This document shows positions 1-6,993 of a stretch of DNA of 17,089 nucleotides, one piece after another. Numbering within the stretch: the first letter of the stretch is position 1; every line of letters starts with the position of its first letter. The translations under genes and the position numbers were made by a program. Source of the DNA: an uncultured Desulfobacterales bacterium (GTDB taxonomy: Bacteria > Desulfobacterota > Desulfobacteria > Desulfobacterales > JAFDCJ01); assembly GCA_945787595.1 (NCBI GenBank), contig CALZJV010000166.1:1-17089 (forward strand). Direction: 5' to 3'. A model generated the notes under the pieces. That model saw nothing but the letters and a program-made list of their open reading frames with translations. It did no database searches and was not told where the DNA came from.

Positions 1-180
1 CTTGGCATAATCATCCTGGTGTTTCTTATGTTCAAAATGAACGACTCCCTTTTTATGCTTTTTATAGGCCGGATCCTTTAGTTCGATCACATCCGGTACA
101 GCCTTGGCATAAATTCCGGCAGCAACACATAACACAGCGGTCGTAATGATTACCGATACCAGTAAATGCTTTTTAACCAT
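1..180 (-). CDS. Exported cytochrome c (class III type), N-terminal part only
   Basis: The first 60 codons of a minus-strand gene that runs off the left edge of the window. The start is an ATG preceded by a strong ribosome binding site (AAAGGAGGAGAG, about 194-203). Residues 1-27 form a Sec signal peptide: two lysines, a hydrophobic stretch, then a likely cut after Ala25-Lys26-Ala27. The mature start is basic and contains VHFEHKKH, which resembles the axial-histidine segment before the first haem motif in tetrahaem cytochrome c3 and related small periplasmic cytochromes. No CxxCH is present in the visible part, so the haem count is unknown and the family call is an inference. Such proteins carry periplasmic electrons from hydrogenases and formate dehydrogenases in sulfate reducers. 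Its position downstream of tatC, in the same direction but 260 bp away, suggests a separate transcript. Confidence 0.6.
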   Translation of the reverse strand, partial: MVKKHLLVSVIITTAVLCVAAGIYAKAVPDVIELKDPAYKKHKKGVVHFEHKKHQDDYAK

Positions 181-255
181 AGCCTCTTATCTCTCCTCCT
201 TTATAGTCTGTTTTCCTTAAATATTCTTTCCGCTAAACCCATTCAATAATACATA

Positions 256-284
256 TTTTTATCAGGCTGAAATCGCCCTGTCAA
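256..284 (-). promoter_or_regulatory. Candidate sigma70 promoter of the cytochrome gene
   Basis: On the minus strand a perfect TTGACA (279-284) is followed, after 17 bases, by TAAAAA (256-261), which matches the -10 consensus at four of six positions. It lies about 75 bases before the cytochrome start, in the 260-bp spacer downstream of tatC. No other clear signal was seen in 181-440. Positions 402-427 resemble a degenerate intergenic repeat but no second copy lies in this window. Confidence 0.35.
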
Positions 285-440
285 TGACAAATAGCTTCAT
301 TTTCAGAAGCGGAATAGAAAAATATATAATGATTACAATAGAATAAAAAAGTTAATCCAGTCTATTTATTAAGCTACAAATTGATTTGCCATAATAGTTC
401 AGCCACTAAGGCATCAAGCCGCAGAGGCTATAATATAATT

Positions 441-1205
441 TTAGGCCGTACTTTTTTCCGCATCTTTTGCTTTTTCTTCTTCAGGTTTTTTTTTGCCGAA
501 CATCTTGGCGCCGATGATACTGATTTCATACAAAACCATTAACGGCAATGCCATCAGGATCTGGGTGATCACATCCGGCGGGGTCAGGATGGCCGCTCCG
601 GCAAAAAATAAGAGCAGGGCATATTTTCTGTTCTTTTTTAAAAAATCCACCGAAACAATGCCCAATTTGGCCATAAATGTCAAAACCAGGGGAAGCTCAA
701 ACACCAACCCGAAGGCCAGTAAAAGCTTGGCTGAAAAACCAAAATATTCTTTCATGGAGGGGAGCGGTCGGATGGTGTCGGTGGCGAATCCCATAAAAAA
801 TTTAAATCCCCAGGGAAAAACAACAAAATATCCGAACAGTGCTCCGCCGATAAAAAAGAAGGATGAAAGGATAACGATGGGAATCATCATGCTGCGTTCT
901 TTTTTGTATAGCCCCGGAGCCACAAACATCCAGAATTGATACAACAATATCGGACTTGCCACTATCAGTCCGGTGAGAAGCGACACTTTTAAATAGGTAA
1001 AAAAAGCTTCGGGCAGTCCGGTATATATGAGGGTTTCCCCCTCTTTCATGACATTTATCAAGGGTTGGACCAGGATACCAAACAACCGTTCTTTGAATCC
1101 AAAAGATACCACGAAACCGACACCGATGGCGATAAAAGCGGTAATCAGTCGTTTGCGGAGCTCTTCCAGATGAGAGGTAAAGGGAAGTTTTTCGTCCTCA
1201 CGCAT
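441..1205 (-). CDS. tatC: Twin-arginine translocase subunit TatC
   Basis: TatC is the polytopic inner-membrane receptor of the Tat system, which recognises twin-arginine signal peptides and, with TatA/TatB, exports folded, often cofactor-containing proteins. The 254-residue product has the family's size and six hydrophobic segments. Conserved motifs are visible: HLEELRKR in the cytoplasmic N-terminus, PGLYKKER in the first cytoplasmic loop (its Glu belongs to the signal-peptide site) and FELP at the fourth transmembrane segment. The C-terminal tail is rich in Lys and Glu. I chose the ATG at 1205 because AAAAGGA lies 10 bases upstream and the start overlaps the tatB stop as ATGCGTGA, a usual sign of translational coupling. 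An in-frame ATG at 1244 would add 13 residues and lacks a better site. The neighbouring Mo/W cofactor genes fit a Tat role in exporting such enzymes. Confidence 0.95.
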   Translation of the reverse strand: MREDEKLPFTSHLEELRKRLITAFIAIGVGFVVSFGFKERLFGILVQPLINVMKEGETLIYTGLPEAFFTYLKVSLLTGLIVASPILLYQFWMFVAPGLYKKERSMMIPIVILSSFFFIGGALFGYFVVFPWGFKFFMGFATDTIRPLPSMKEYFGFSAKLLLAFGLVFELPLVLTFMAKLGIVSVDFLKKNRKYALLLFFAGAAILTPPDVITQILMALPLMVLYEISIIGAKMFGKKKPEEEKAKDAEKSTA

Positions 1206-1674
1206 CGTCAACGGGTCCTTTTGCTTTGTCATCTTTATCATCATCAGTTTCGGGTGATGCGTCCTGCATCATATTTTCATCCTTCTGAGATATATCCGTA
1301 TTTGTATCCAGATTATCAAATTCCTTTTTTAGGTTTTTTAAATTTCCAAAATCATCTGAATCGGATTCGCGGTCACTGTCTTCCTCTTCGGTTTTTTCAT
1401 CATCGGATCCGGTTTTGTCCGCCGTTTGCTTTTCAGGCTTTAGATTCAGATCAACCGCGTCCTTGACCTCACTGCTGATGTCGTTAAAGGTTTCTTTTAC
1501 CTCGGATAGTTCGCCCTCGAGCTGAATTGTCTCTTTAAATTCACTGGTGGCTTTTTTAAACTCGCGCATTGTACGACCCAAAGATTTAGCCAGATCCGGT
1601 AATTTTTTGGGGCCGATGATGATCAGGGCGAGGGCAAGGATCACGAGCATTTCAGGCATGCCGATGCCAAACAT
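1198..1674 (-). CDS. tatB: Sec-independent translocase TatB (TatA/B family) with long acidic tail
   Basis: A TatA/TatB-family protein: a short N-terminal membrane helix (residues 3-20), the GPKKLP hinge, then an amphipathic helix (LAKSLGRTMREFKKA). Glu8 within the membrane helix and the GPxxLP hinge favour TatB, or a TatA/B hybrid, over a pure TatA, which would have FG before the amphipathic helix. At 158 residues it is longer than typical TatA. Residues from about 75 onward are a low-complexity tail dominated by Asp, Glu, Ser and Lys. The start has TAGGAGAG six bases upstream. It overlaps tatC by 8 nt, so the two are certainly co-translated. No second tatA-like gene is in the window, so either a TatA lies elsewhere or this protein does both jobs, as known for minimal TatAC systems. 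Confidence 0.88.
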   Translation of the reverse strand: MFGIGMPEMLVILALALIIIGPKKLPDLAKSLGRTMREFKKATSEFKETIQLEGELSEVKETFNDISSEVKDAVDLNLKPEKQTADKTGSDDEKTEEEDSDRESDSDDFGNLKNLKKEFDNLDTNTDISQKDENMMQDASPETDDDKDDKAKGPVDDA

Positions 1675-1712
1675 AAGTCTCTCCTAAATTGGTATTTTGT
1701 TAAGCGGCCATT

Positions 1713-1752
1713 GGTTCAGAGGTCAGAAAACAGAAATCAGAGAACAGAAGTA
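1713..1752 (+). repeat. CAGA-type purine-rich intergenic repeat, copy 1
   Basis: A run of about 40 bases made of variants of TCAGAGG, TCAGAAAACAGA and AACAGAAG on the plus strand. It lies 39 bases upstream of tatB, so it would be read as a TCTG-rich leader in the tat transcript. Similar runs occur at 4051-4097 and 4938-5048. The remainder of the 247-bp tatB/mltA spacer holds a perfect TTGACA on the minus strand (1897-1902) but no convincing -10 box. Confidence 0.7.
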
Positions 1753-1921
1753 AGCAATTGAAAAACCAGCATTTTTTTCTTAAATATCCATTATCCGCCA
1801 TCTATTTTCTGTCATCGGCCTTCTTTCATTTCATGTGTGCCATAAACTCTGAACGGTCATCAAAAGAATTGTTTAAGTACTTGTTTAGGAACCAAGTGTC
1901 AAGAATAACCGGCAGCCGAAA

Positions 1922-3139
1922 TCAAGAGGTCGATTTTAATACCAGAAAATATAGTTTCCCGGTATGCTTGAGATGTCCCGCGGCAATTTCTGCGTAAGTC
2001 CCGTTTCCCCAAAACAGATCGGCCCGGCCCGGCCCTCTGATTGCCCCGCCGGTGTCCTGATTCAACGTAAAGCGGGAAAAGTGCTGCCAGCTGTGAATCT
2101 GTCCGGTATCGTCGATCAACGGCTTTTCCGTTTCGATGAAAGCCAGAGCAGCCGGAGGAAATAAGCGGCGATCCAGCGCAATGGAACGTCCGGGTGTTAA
2201 CTTAACATTTATGTTGCCCAACGGACCGCTGGGCTCAATTTTAAAAAATACGTAGCTAGGGTTATAATTTAAAACCGCATCGATTTCATCAGGATGATCA
2301 TTCAAATATTCCCGAATTTTTTGCATGGACATGTCGGCCACTGAAATTTTTTCCTCATCGATCAACAACTTACCGATGCTGCGATACGGCCTCCCGTTGG
2401 TGGTCTGATAATGGACATTGAAAACTTCGCCATTATCCAGTTGGACTTTTCCCGATCCCTGTATTTGCAGGAAAAAGACGTCTACCGGATCCTCAGCCCA
2501 GGCCAGAACCTCGGCCTTGTCCTGAAGTACACCGTCCGTATCAATTTCACTGCGGTCATAATAGGGTACCACCGATTGATCCGCATAACGTCCGATGATT
2601 CTTTCACCTCTGAATTTTTCATGAAAAAGTGATAGGTCGATGGTAATCAGATCCTGGGGGCGGGTGTAAATCGGAAATCGATATTGCTCACTACGGACGA
2701 GACTGCCCCTTAAGAAGGGTTCATAATATCCGGTATATAAGACCTCTCCCTTGCCATCGCGTCCTACCGAACGATAGATTCGATAATCGGATTGAATAAA
2801 TTCTTCCAGGTCCTTGCGGGCAGGCCGGGTTTGAATATAATCCAGGAAATGCTGCAGGGATTTAATCATATGTTCGGTGTCGTATTGGTCTTTTCCGAAA
2901 ATAAACGGACGGTCGGCGGGTATTTTGTTGAGGTAGGACAGACTTTGTAAAATGCTGTGCTCCAGGCCGTTATAGGCCATATCATCTAAAAAATCCGGGT
3001 ACGACCGGGAGGAGATCGGCTCCATGGCGTTTTCTCTTGTCGGTGGTTTTACCTTTTGCTTACAGCTGGAGACCAATAGCGCGAAGATTATGACATAAAG
3101 TATGATAGTCAGGTACCGGGAATTAGTTTTTTTTTCCAC
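1922..3139 (-). CDS. mltA: Membrane-bound lytic murein transglycosylase A (MltA)
   Basis: A peptidoglycan hydrolase that cleaves the MurNAc-GlcNAc bond to form 1,6-anhydromuramyl ends, acting in the periplasm as a lipoprotein. The 405-residue product starts with a hydrophobic signal ending in VSSC, so Cys26 is the probable lipidation site. The central MltA barrel shows GYYEP and FFLQIQGSG. The C-terminal 3D domain has DTGGAIRGPGRADLFWG (residues 362-378), holding the conserved aspartates, among them the expected catalytic one. Family members are usually about 360-400 residues, so it looks complete. The start is GTG with AGGA seven bases upstream. moaC ends only 9 bases before it, so it is probably co-transcribed with the cofactor genes although its function is unrelated. 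Confidence 0.94.
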   Translation of the reverse strand: MEKKTNSRYLTIILYVIIFALLVSSCKQKVKPPTRENAMEPISSRSYPDFLDDMAYNGLEHSILQSLSYLNKIPADRPFIFGKDQYDTEHMIKSLQHFLDYIQTRPARKDLEEFIQSDYRIYRSVGRDGKGEVLYTGYYEPFLRGSLVRSEQYRFPIYTRPQDLITIDLSLFHEKFRGERIIGRYADQSVVPYYDRSEIDTDGVLQDKAEVLAWAEDPVDVFFLQIQGSGKVQLDNGEVFNVHYQTTNGRPYRSIGKLLIDEEKISVADMSMQKIREYLNDHPDEIDAVLNYNPSYVFFKIEPSGPLGNINVKLTPGRSIALDRRLFPPAALAFIETEKPLIDDTGQIHSWQHFSRFTLNQDTGGAIRGPGRADLFWGNGTYAEIAAGHLKHTGKLYFLVLKSTS

Positions 3140-3148
3140 CGATCGGTC

Positions 3149-3649
3149 CTATTTATTAGCTTTTTTTTGATCTGAAATTCGTTTATATGATCCGCTTTTT
3201 CCACCGGATTTTTCAAGAAGCTGAATACTGGAAACAGTCATTTCCCGGTCATAGGATTTGCACATATCATAAACGGTCAAGGCCGCTACCGACACTGCGG
3301 TAAGGGCTTCCATCTCGACACCGGTCTGATCAATGGTGCGAACTGAAGCTTCGATGCGGATTCGGCTATTCGTCTCGTCCGGTTCAAAGTCAATCTGCAC
3401 ATGGGTGAGACTCAAAGGGTGGCACATGGGAATGAGCTCGGATGTTTTTTTGGCGGCCATGATACCGGCAATTCGGGCGGTTTCCAGAACATTTCCTTTT
3501 TTAACTTTTTGGTCCCTGATCATGTTGAATGTCTCCGGTTTCATTGCAACTGCGCCTCCGGCCACGGCAACTCTAACGGTGGGCTCTTTTTCGGTAACAT
3601 CCACCATTCTGACGCGTCCATTTTTGTCTATATGAGTAAATGAAGACAT
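3149..3649 (-). CDS. moaC: Cyclic pyranopterin monophosphate synthase MoaC
   Basis: MoaC converts the MoaA product 3',8-cyclo-7,8-dihydroguanosine triphosphate into cyclic pyranopterin monophosphate, the first stable pterin intermediate of molybdenum/tungsten cofactor synthesis in the cytoplasm. The 166-residue sequence is textbook: MVDVTEK near the start, PMCHPL (74-79), GVEMEAL (110-116) and DMCKSYDREM (128-137). The last segment holds the catalytic Asp and Lys of the family, and the lysine pair near residue 51 is also in place. The start codon has TTAGGAAA about seven bases upstream. It sits 27 bases after the moaE-like gene and 9 bases before mltA, so it lies inside a minus-strand operon. 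No moaA is present in the window. Confidence 0.97.
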   Translation of the reverse strand: MSSFTHIDKNGRVRMVDVTEKEPTVRVAVAGGAVAMKPETFNMIRDQKVKKGNVLETARIAGIMAAKKTSELIPMCHPLSLTHVQIDFEPDETNSRIRIEASVRTIDQTGVEMEALTAVSVAALTVYDMCKSYDREMTVSSIQLLEKSGGKSGSYKRISDQKKANK

Positions 3650-3676
3650 GATAGTTTCCTAAGAATTGAATAATTG

Positions 3677-4039
3677 TCAATCAGCAAAGTCTTCCGTTTT
3701 TTTTGTCACAGTAGTTTTAATTTGATTCAACGTGTCCGTTAACACTGCAATGACATTCTCCCGAATATCGCCGGCCACCAATAAAAGCATCACGTCGTCC
3801 CCGATCGTAAGATCCCTGTCCTCTGCGATTTCAACCCGGATATCCAAGATGCCGGGCTGTTTCTTTTGCTGCGAGACGATTTGGTCCAGTTTCTGGTGGT
3901 CCACGGAAACTCTGAGCTGTTTTACCTTGCGCCCATCGCGGGATGTGCCCCGCACAATACCATTATGGCACAGAACCATTCCGACCTTATCGAATTCCGG
4001 GTGCTGCTTGATCGTAGCCATCATTTCAGAAATATTCAT
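3677..4039 (-). CDS. MoaE-like molybdopterin synthase large-subunit protein, short form
   Basis: MoaE is the catalytic subunit of molybdopterin synthase, which takes sulfur from MoaD-thiocarboxylate and puts it on cyclic pyranopterin to make molybdopterin. Visible family features in the 120-residue product are GMVLCHNGIVRGTSRDGRKV (Arg30 matches the conserved Arg of the GTVR motif), IGDD near 79-82, and a C-terminal lysine-rich segment (Lys108, Lys113, Lys114) where MoaE has its active-site lysines. The His-Arg pair usual before the IGD motif appears as Ala72-Glu73, so this is a divergent form and its activity is not certain. I chose the ATG at 4039 because GGGAG ends five bases upstream; an ATG at 4051 would include that site in the coding sequence. 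It lies between mobA and moaC, which supports a cofactor role. Confidence 0.8.
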   Translation of the reverse strand: MNISEMMATIKQHPEFDKVGMVLCHNGIVRGTSRDGRKVKQLRVSVDHQKLDQIVSQQKKQPGILDIRVEIAEDRDLTIGDDVMLLLVAGDIRENVIAVLTDTLNQIKTTVTKKTEDFAD

Positions 4040-4050
4040 AAAAACTCCCA

Positions 4051-4097
4051 TATTCAGAAGACAAAGATCAGAGATCAGAAAACAGATGCCAGAAACC
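4051..4097 (+). repeat. CAGA-type purine-rich intergenic repeat, copy 2
   Basis: About 47 bases built from TTCAGAAGACAAAG, TCAGAGATCAGAAAACAGA and CCAGAAACC, of the same style as 1713-1752. It sits 12 bases before the moaE-like start and would form most of the leader just upstream of its ribosome binding site. The rest of the 126-bp moaE/mobA spacer shows a small imperfect palindrome around 4097-4114 (CCGG units). Confidence 0.7.
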
Positions 4098-4163
4098 GGT
4101 TACCGAATGCCGGCAATCATTCAACCCTTAATGCCGTTAAACTCAGGCCGCCAGCCTTATAAA

Positions 4164-4187
4164 CTCTATGCTCTATGCTCTATGCTC
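4164..4187 (+). repeat. Tandem heptamer CTCTATG, three copies plus a partial fourth
   Basis: CTCTATG is repeated exactly at 4164-4170, 4171-4177 and 4178-4184, followed by CTC. Read on the minus strand it encodes the last residues of MobA (EHRA) and supplies the TAG stop. Because the unit is 7 bp, loss or gain of one copy would change the reading frame and the protein end. Confidence 0.9.
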
Positions 4188-4783
4188 GCGACCATCATTT
4201 CCTCTGCCTGCGCCAGGTCCTCCGGTGTATTGATGTTGAAAAACGAGATAAGGTCGGGATCCTTTTGAAGCAACACACTTTCCGGAATGTATTTAATCCG
4301 ATGGCCGCGAAAGGCCCATTGAATCTTAAATTTGTTTTCTTTAAGGTGTTGCTCCGCATTTTTTAGGCAGCGTTTCGAATATATCGCACACAGCGGTTCA
4401 AGGCCTGCGGCCGTCTCGGGCATGATAATGTCTGTATTGTTTTCAATCTGTTCAACAAGGGTTATAACCAGCTCCTTTTTTAAGAAAGGCGTATCGCAAG
4501 CCGAAAAAAAGGCAAATGGATTCTTCATGTAAAAAAGGCCGGCATGGATGCCGGTCAGCGAGCTTCGAACTGAGAAAATATCGCTAACAATGGTTAAATC
4601 CCAATCAAGAAATTGCAGGGGATGGTTGGTCACTAAGATGACTTCAGCGAACAAATCTGAAAACACATCATACAATCGATCCATTATGCGCTTGTGGCCC
4701 ACACGAATAAACGATTTATTTTGACCGTTAAAACGAGTGTTCAACCCGCCGGATAATATCACTCCGGTGTAGGGAAATGTCAT
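4166..4783 (-). CDS. mobA: Molybdenum cofactor guanylyltransferase MobA
   Basis: MobA joins GMP from GTP to molybdopterin, forming the guanine dinucleotide cofactor used by DMSO-reductase-family enzymes such as formate dehydrogenases. The 205-residue product has the nucleotidyltransferase signature VILSGGLNTRFNGQNKSF (residues 8-25), an ACDTPFL motif (95-101) with the metal-binding Asp97, GLEPLCAIY in the middle, and the C-terminal FFNINTPEDLAQAE, all typical of MobA. The ribosome binding site is weak (AGGA about 12 bases upstream). It is the first gene of a minus-strand run mobA, moaE-like, moaC, mltA. Its last codons and stop lie in a tandem heptamer, so the exact C-terminus may vary between strains. 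Confidence 0.93.
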   Translation of the reverse strand: MTFPYTGVILSGGLNTRFNGQNKSFIRVGHKRIMDRLYDVFSDLFAEVILVTNHPLQFLDWDLTIVSDIFSVRSSLTGIHAGLFYMKNPFAFFSACDTPFLKKELVITLVEQIENNTDIIMPETAAGLEPLCAIYSKRCLKNAEQHLKENKFKIQWAFRGHRIKYIPESVLLQKDPDLISFFNINTPEDLAQAEEMMVASIEHRA

Positions 4784-4831
4784 AATCTTTGTTATCCTAT
4801 TATCAATTCCGCCAAGTATCTGTCCAGACTG

Positions 4832-4860
4832 AACATAAGAAAATTAGCATTTAAAATCAA
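4832..4860 (-). promoter_or_regulatory. Candidate promoter of the mobA operon
   Basis: On the minus strand TTGATT (4855-4860), a 17-base spacer and TATGTT (4832-4837) each match the sigma70 boxes at four of six positions. The spot is about 50 bases ahead of mobA, in the spacer before the first gene of the run. Weak but correctly spaced. Confidence 0.3.
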
Positions 4861-4937
4861 GGTAAAATCAGACTGTTCATTGCATATTGCCAAAGCAGCT
4901 GACAATGATGTTGATCTCGCATCCAAAAATGGTATAC

Positions 4938-5048
4938 AAAGGTCAGAAGACAGAGTACCGAAGACAGAAGACAGATAGTGGAGAATGGGATACAGAAGTC
5001 GGAATACAGAAGACTTCAGCAGGACAGATGGCGGAAGTCAGGCAAGAG
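4938..5048 (+). repeat. CAGA-type purine-rich intergenic repeat, copy 3 (longest)
   Basis: About 110 bases of degenerate units around AGAAGACAGA, including GGTCAGAAGACAGAG, CGAAGACAGAAGACAGA, GATACAGAAGTCGG and ATACAGAAGACTTCAG. The block is purine-rich on the plus strand, as are the copies at 1713-1752 and 4051-4097. Confidence 0.75.
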
Positions 5049-5285
5049 TAAGAACAAGTTAGGGACTTCGCCCTAATCGGATTAGTGGAAAAATGGGATA
5101 AAGAAAAGGTATCAAAGTGCTTACATTATTTTCTTGTAGAATAGATCTATATCCGCTTTCCACGCACAGTATTCTATCTTTCCAATATTCCAAGTGGCTT
5201 ATAGAAGCAGAGGGGCGTAAAAAGCAATGTAATTCCAGAAGCTTGTAGGAATTCCGATTGACTAAATAAGACAAGGGATAGTTAT

Positions 5286-5792
5286 ATGGGGACTCGCGAA
5301 CATAAGCAACATGCACCCAAAAAGGTTACTATTGGTATCATTACGGTTTCAACTACCCGGGCCCTGGTGGATGATAGCAGTGGGAAGTGGATTAGCAGGC
5401 AAGCTGCCAATGAAGGCCACGAGGTGGTGTATCATCAGGTCATAACGGACGATGCTAAAATCATTGCGTCCACCGTGAGGAACGTTATCCGCGATCAAGG
5501 ACCCCAGGTGATTCTTATGACCGGCGGGACGGGTATTGCGAAAAAAGATGTTACCATCGAAGCCGTAAATCCCATGTTTGCCAAACTGCTGGCTGCCTTT
5601 GGGACCCTGTTTGCGAATTTGAGTTTTGAAGAGATCGGATCGGCTGCATTTTTATCGCGAGCAACTGCAGGTGTCATTGAAAATACCGTCGTATTTTGCA
5701 TGCCGGGCAGCATCAATGCATGCAAGCTGGCCTGTCGAAAGCTGATTTTTCCCGAGCTGGGACATTTGGTGAAACATGTGAAGGAAGGCTAG
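5286..5792 (+). CDS. moaB: Molybdenum cofactor biosynthesis protein MoaB (MogA/MoaB family)
   Basis: A MoaB/MogA-family protein. In many bacteria and archaea the MoaB form adenylates molybdopterin with ATP before metal insertion, and it is the form tied to tungsten enzymes. The 168-residue product has GIITVSTTRA at the start of the Rossmann-like fold, TGGTG (79-83) followed by Asp88 for substrate and Mg binding, AAFLSRATAG (120-129) and the MPGS loop (139-142). The start ATG has AAGGGA about eight bases upstream. It is transcribed away from mobA and alone, with the signalling operon converging from the right. Which adenylylation partner it uses cannot be told from sequence; a strict MogA role is the main alternative. 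Confidence 0.93.
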   Translation: MGTREHKQHAPKKVTIGIITVSTTRALVDDSSGKWISRQAANEGHEVVYHQVITDDAKIIASTVRNVIRDQGPQVILMTGGTGIAKKDVTIEAVNPMFAKLLAAFGTLFANLSFEEIGSAAFLSRATAGVIENTVVFCMPGSINACKLACRKLIFPELGHLVKHVKEG

Positions 5793-5853
5793 GTCTAGGT
5801 TTATCCTGTCAACAAAGGTAGGAACCTTCCTTTCCTGAAATGCGCCAATCCTT

Positions 5854-6993
5854 TTAAAGCACCTTGATGACGACTAAGGTCTCGTCATCTTTCCTTTCAA
5901 CAGGGAAACGAAAACTCTCCAAGGTGTCAAACATCTCTTTAATGATTTCATTTGCCGGTTTATGGGCATAGTCGCGTATGGCCCGGTTAAACCGTTCAGC
6001 ACCAAACAGTTCATCTTGTTCATTGTGGGTCTCTTTAATGCCATCTGTTCCGATTAGGATGATCTGTCCGGTGTGGAGTTGTTTTTTGGATTCTGCATAA
6101 ACCCAATCTTTCATAACGCCCAGTGGCAATCCTTCACCCCCAAGCGCTTCAAATGAATCCTCTGAGGGGTCATAGAGCATCGCCGGTTCATGGCCGGCGT
6201 GCACCCAGCGGAAGCACCTTTCCTTAATGTCAATCTCACTGTAAAACAAGGTTATAAAAAGGTTGAGATCCTCTATATCCCTTACTAGACGTTGATTGAC
6301 ATCGGCAACCAACGCCGTGGACGATCCTGGATTGAGAACGCGTTCCCTGAAAAACGCACGGGCGGTTGTCATTAACAAAGCGGAAGAAATGCCGTGTCCG
6401 ATTACATCGGCAACAACGATTCCGATTTTTTTCTGCTCCCATTCCACTGGTTGAATGAAGTCATAATAGTCGCCGCTGGTTTCATCGCACCAAATGCTCT
6501 TACCTGCAATATCATATCCCTCGATCTGCGGATTGGATTTGGGTACCAGGTTTTGTTGGATCATACTGGCCTGGGCCAACGACCGTTGGACTTTTTTAAA
6601 TTGCGTTTGATCCGTTGTGGTCTTGCGATACGCGTCAATTCCGCTTTTAATGGCCTTGCCTAATGTATCGGCCGGACATGGTTTGGGATGAAATTGAAAA
6701 ATGCTGCCTTCGTTTACTGCTTGTATGGCCGTGGACATATCGGCGGAGCCTGTCAACATCATCCGCACGGTATCCGGATTGGTCTCTTTTACCTGGCAGA
6801 GAAATTCAATGCCGTTCATACCCGGCATAGAGAAGTCGGAAACAATCACTGCATAGGGCCCGTTTTCTTCAATTCTTTTTAAGCCCTCCTCCGCGCTTAA
6901 GGCGGTTTCGATACGGAATTTATTTCTCAAATGCCGCTTAAGGCCCGCCAATACCATGGCATCGTCATCGACTAATAAAACCTTGCTTTTCAT
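5854..6993 (-). CDS. Response regulator with SpoIIE/PP2C-type serine phosphatase output
   Basis: A two-domain cytoplasmic regulator of 379 residues. Residues 4-120 are a receiver: acidic cluster Asp9-Asp11, phosphoacceptor Asp53 in VSDFSMPGMNG, Thr81, and Lys104 in PKPC. After a helical linker (about 120-155) comes a PP2C/SpoIIE phosphatase domain with SGDYYD (173-178), ADVIGHG (195-201), AGHEPAML, GTDGIKE and DDETLV (369-373), so the metal-binding aspartates are present. Such RsbU-like proteins dephosphorylate anti-anti-sigma factors of the STAS type. No STAS or anti-sigma gene is in the window, so the target is unknown. The start at 6993 has AAAGGA eight bases upstream and overlaps the previous stop as TAATG; a start at 7035 would add 14 residues of poor resemblance to the family. 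Confidence 0.93.
   Translation of the reverse strand: MKSKVLLVDDDAMVLAGLKRHLRNKFRIETALSAEEGLKRIEENGPYAVIVSDFSMPGMNGIEFLCQVKETNPDTVRMMLTGSADMSTAIQAVNEGSIFQFHPKPCPADTLGKAIKSGIDAYRKTTTDQTQFKKVQRSLAQASMIQQNLVPKSNPQIEGYDIAGKSIWCDETSGDYYDFIQPVEWEQKKIGIVVADVIGHGISSALLMTTARAFFRERVLNPGSSTALVADVNQRLVRDIEDLNLFITLFYSEIDIKERCFRWVHAGHEPAMLYDPSEDSFEALGGEGLPLGVMKDWVYAESKKQLHTGQIILIGTDGIKETHNEQDELFGAERFNRAIRDYAHKPANEIIKEMFDTLESFRFPVERKDDETLVVIKVL

Larger units (their letters stand above)
4784..5285. other. Divergent mobA/moaB spacer, about 500 bp, no supported gene
   Basis: This spacer separates divergent mobA and moaB. It holds the candidate mobA promoter, the longest CAGA-repeat block (4938-5048), a small hairpin TTAGGG-ACTTCG-CCCTAA (5059-5076) with no T-run, and an inverted repeat AATTCC/GGAATT (5231-5236 and 5248-5253) 32 bases before moaB. 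Positions 5100-5230 are AT-rich and show no structure I can name. An 85-codon minus-strand frame here overlaps the moaB start and has no ribosome binding site or family resemblance. Confidence 0.6.

Noticed and set aside
1758..1997. 79-codon plus-strand open frame in the tatB/mltA spacer
   Set aside because: It begins in repeat-derived sequence without a ribosome binding site and ends inside mltA on the opposite strand.
4938..5048. Possible CRISPR array
   Set aside because: Units are short, degenerate and unevenly spaced; there is no constant repeat-spacer pattern and no cas gene.
5059..5316. 85-codon minus-strand open frame upstream of moaB
   Set aside because: It starts inside moaB, has no ribosome binding site, and its last codons come from the small hairpin at 5059-5076; no family resemblance.
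5286..5792. Molybdenum cofactor riboswitch ahead of moaB
   Set aside because: The upstream 200 bases show only small hairpins and not the conserved helices of that riboswitch that I could identify by eye.
5815..5836. Terminator between moaB and the converging phosphatase gene
   Set aside because: The stem AAGG/CCTT with AGG/CCT has a mismatch, a tiny loop and no T-run, so support is too weak.
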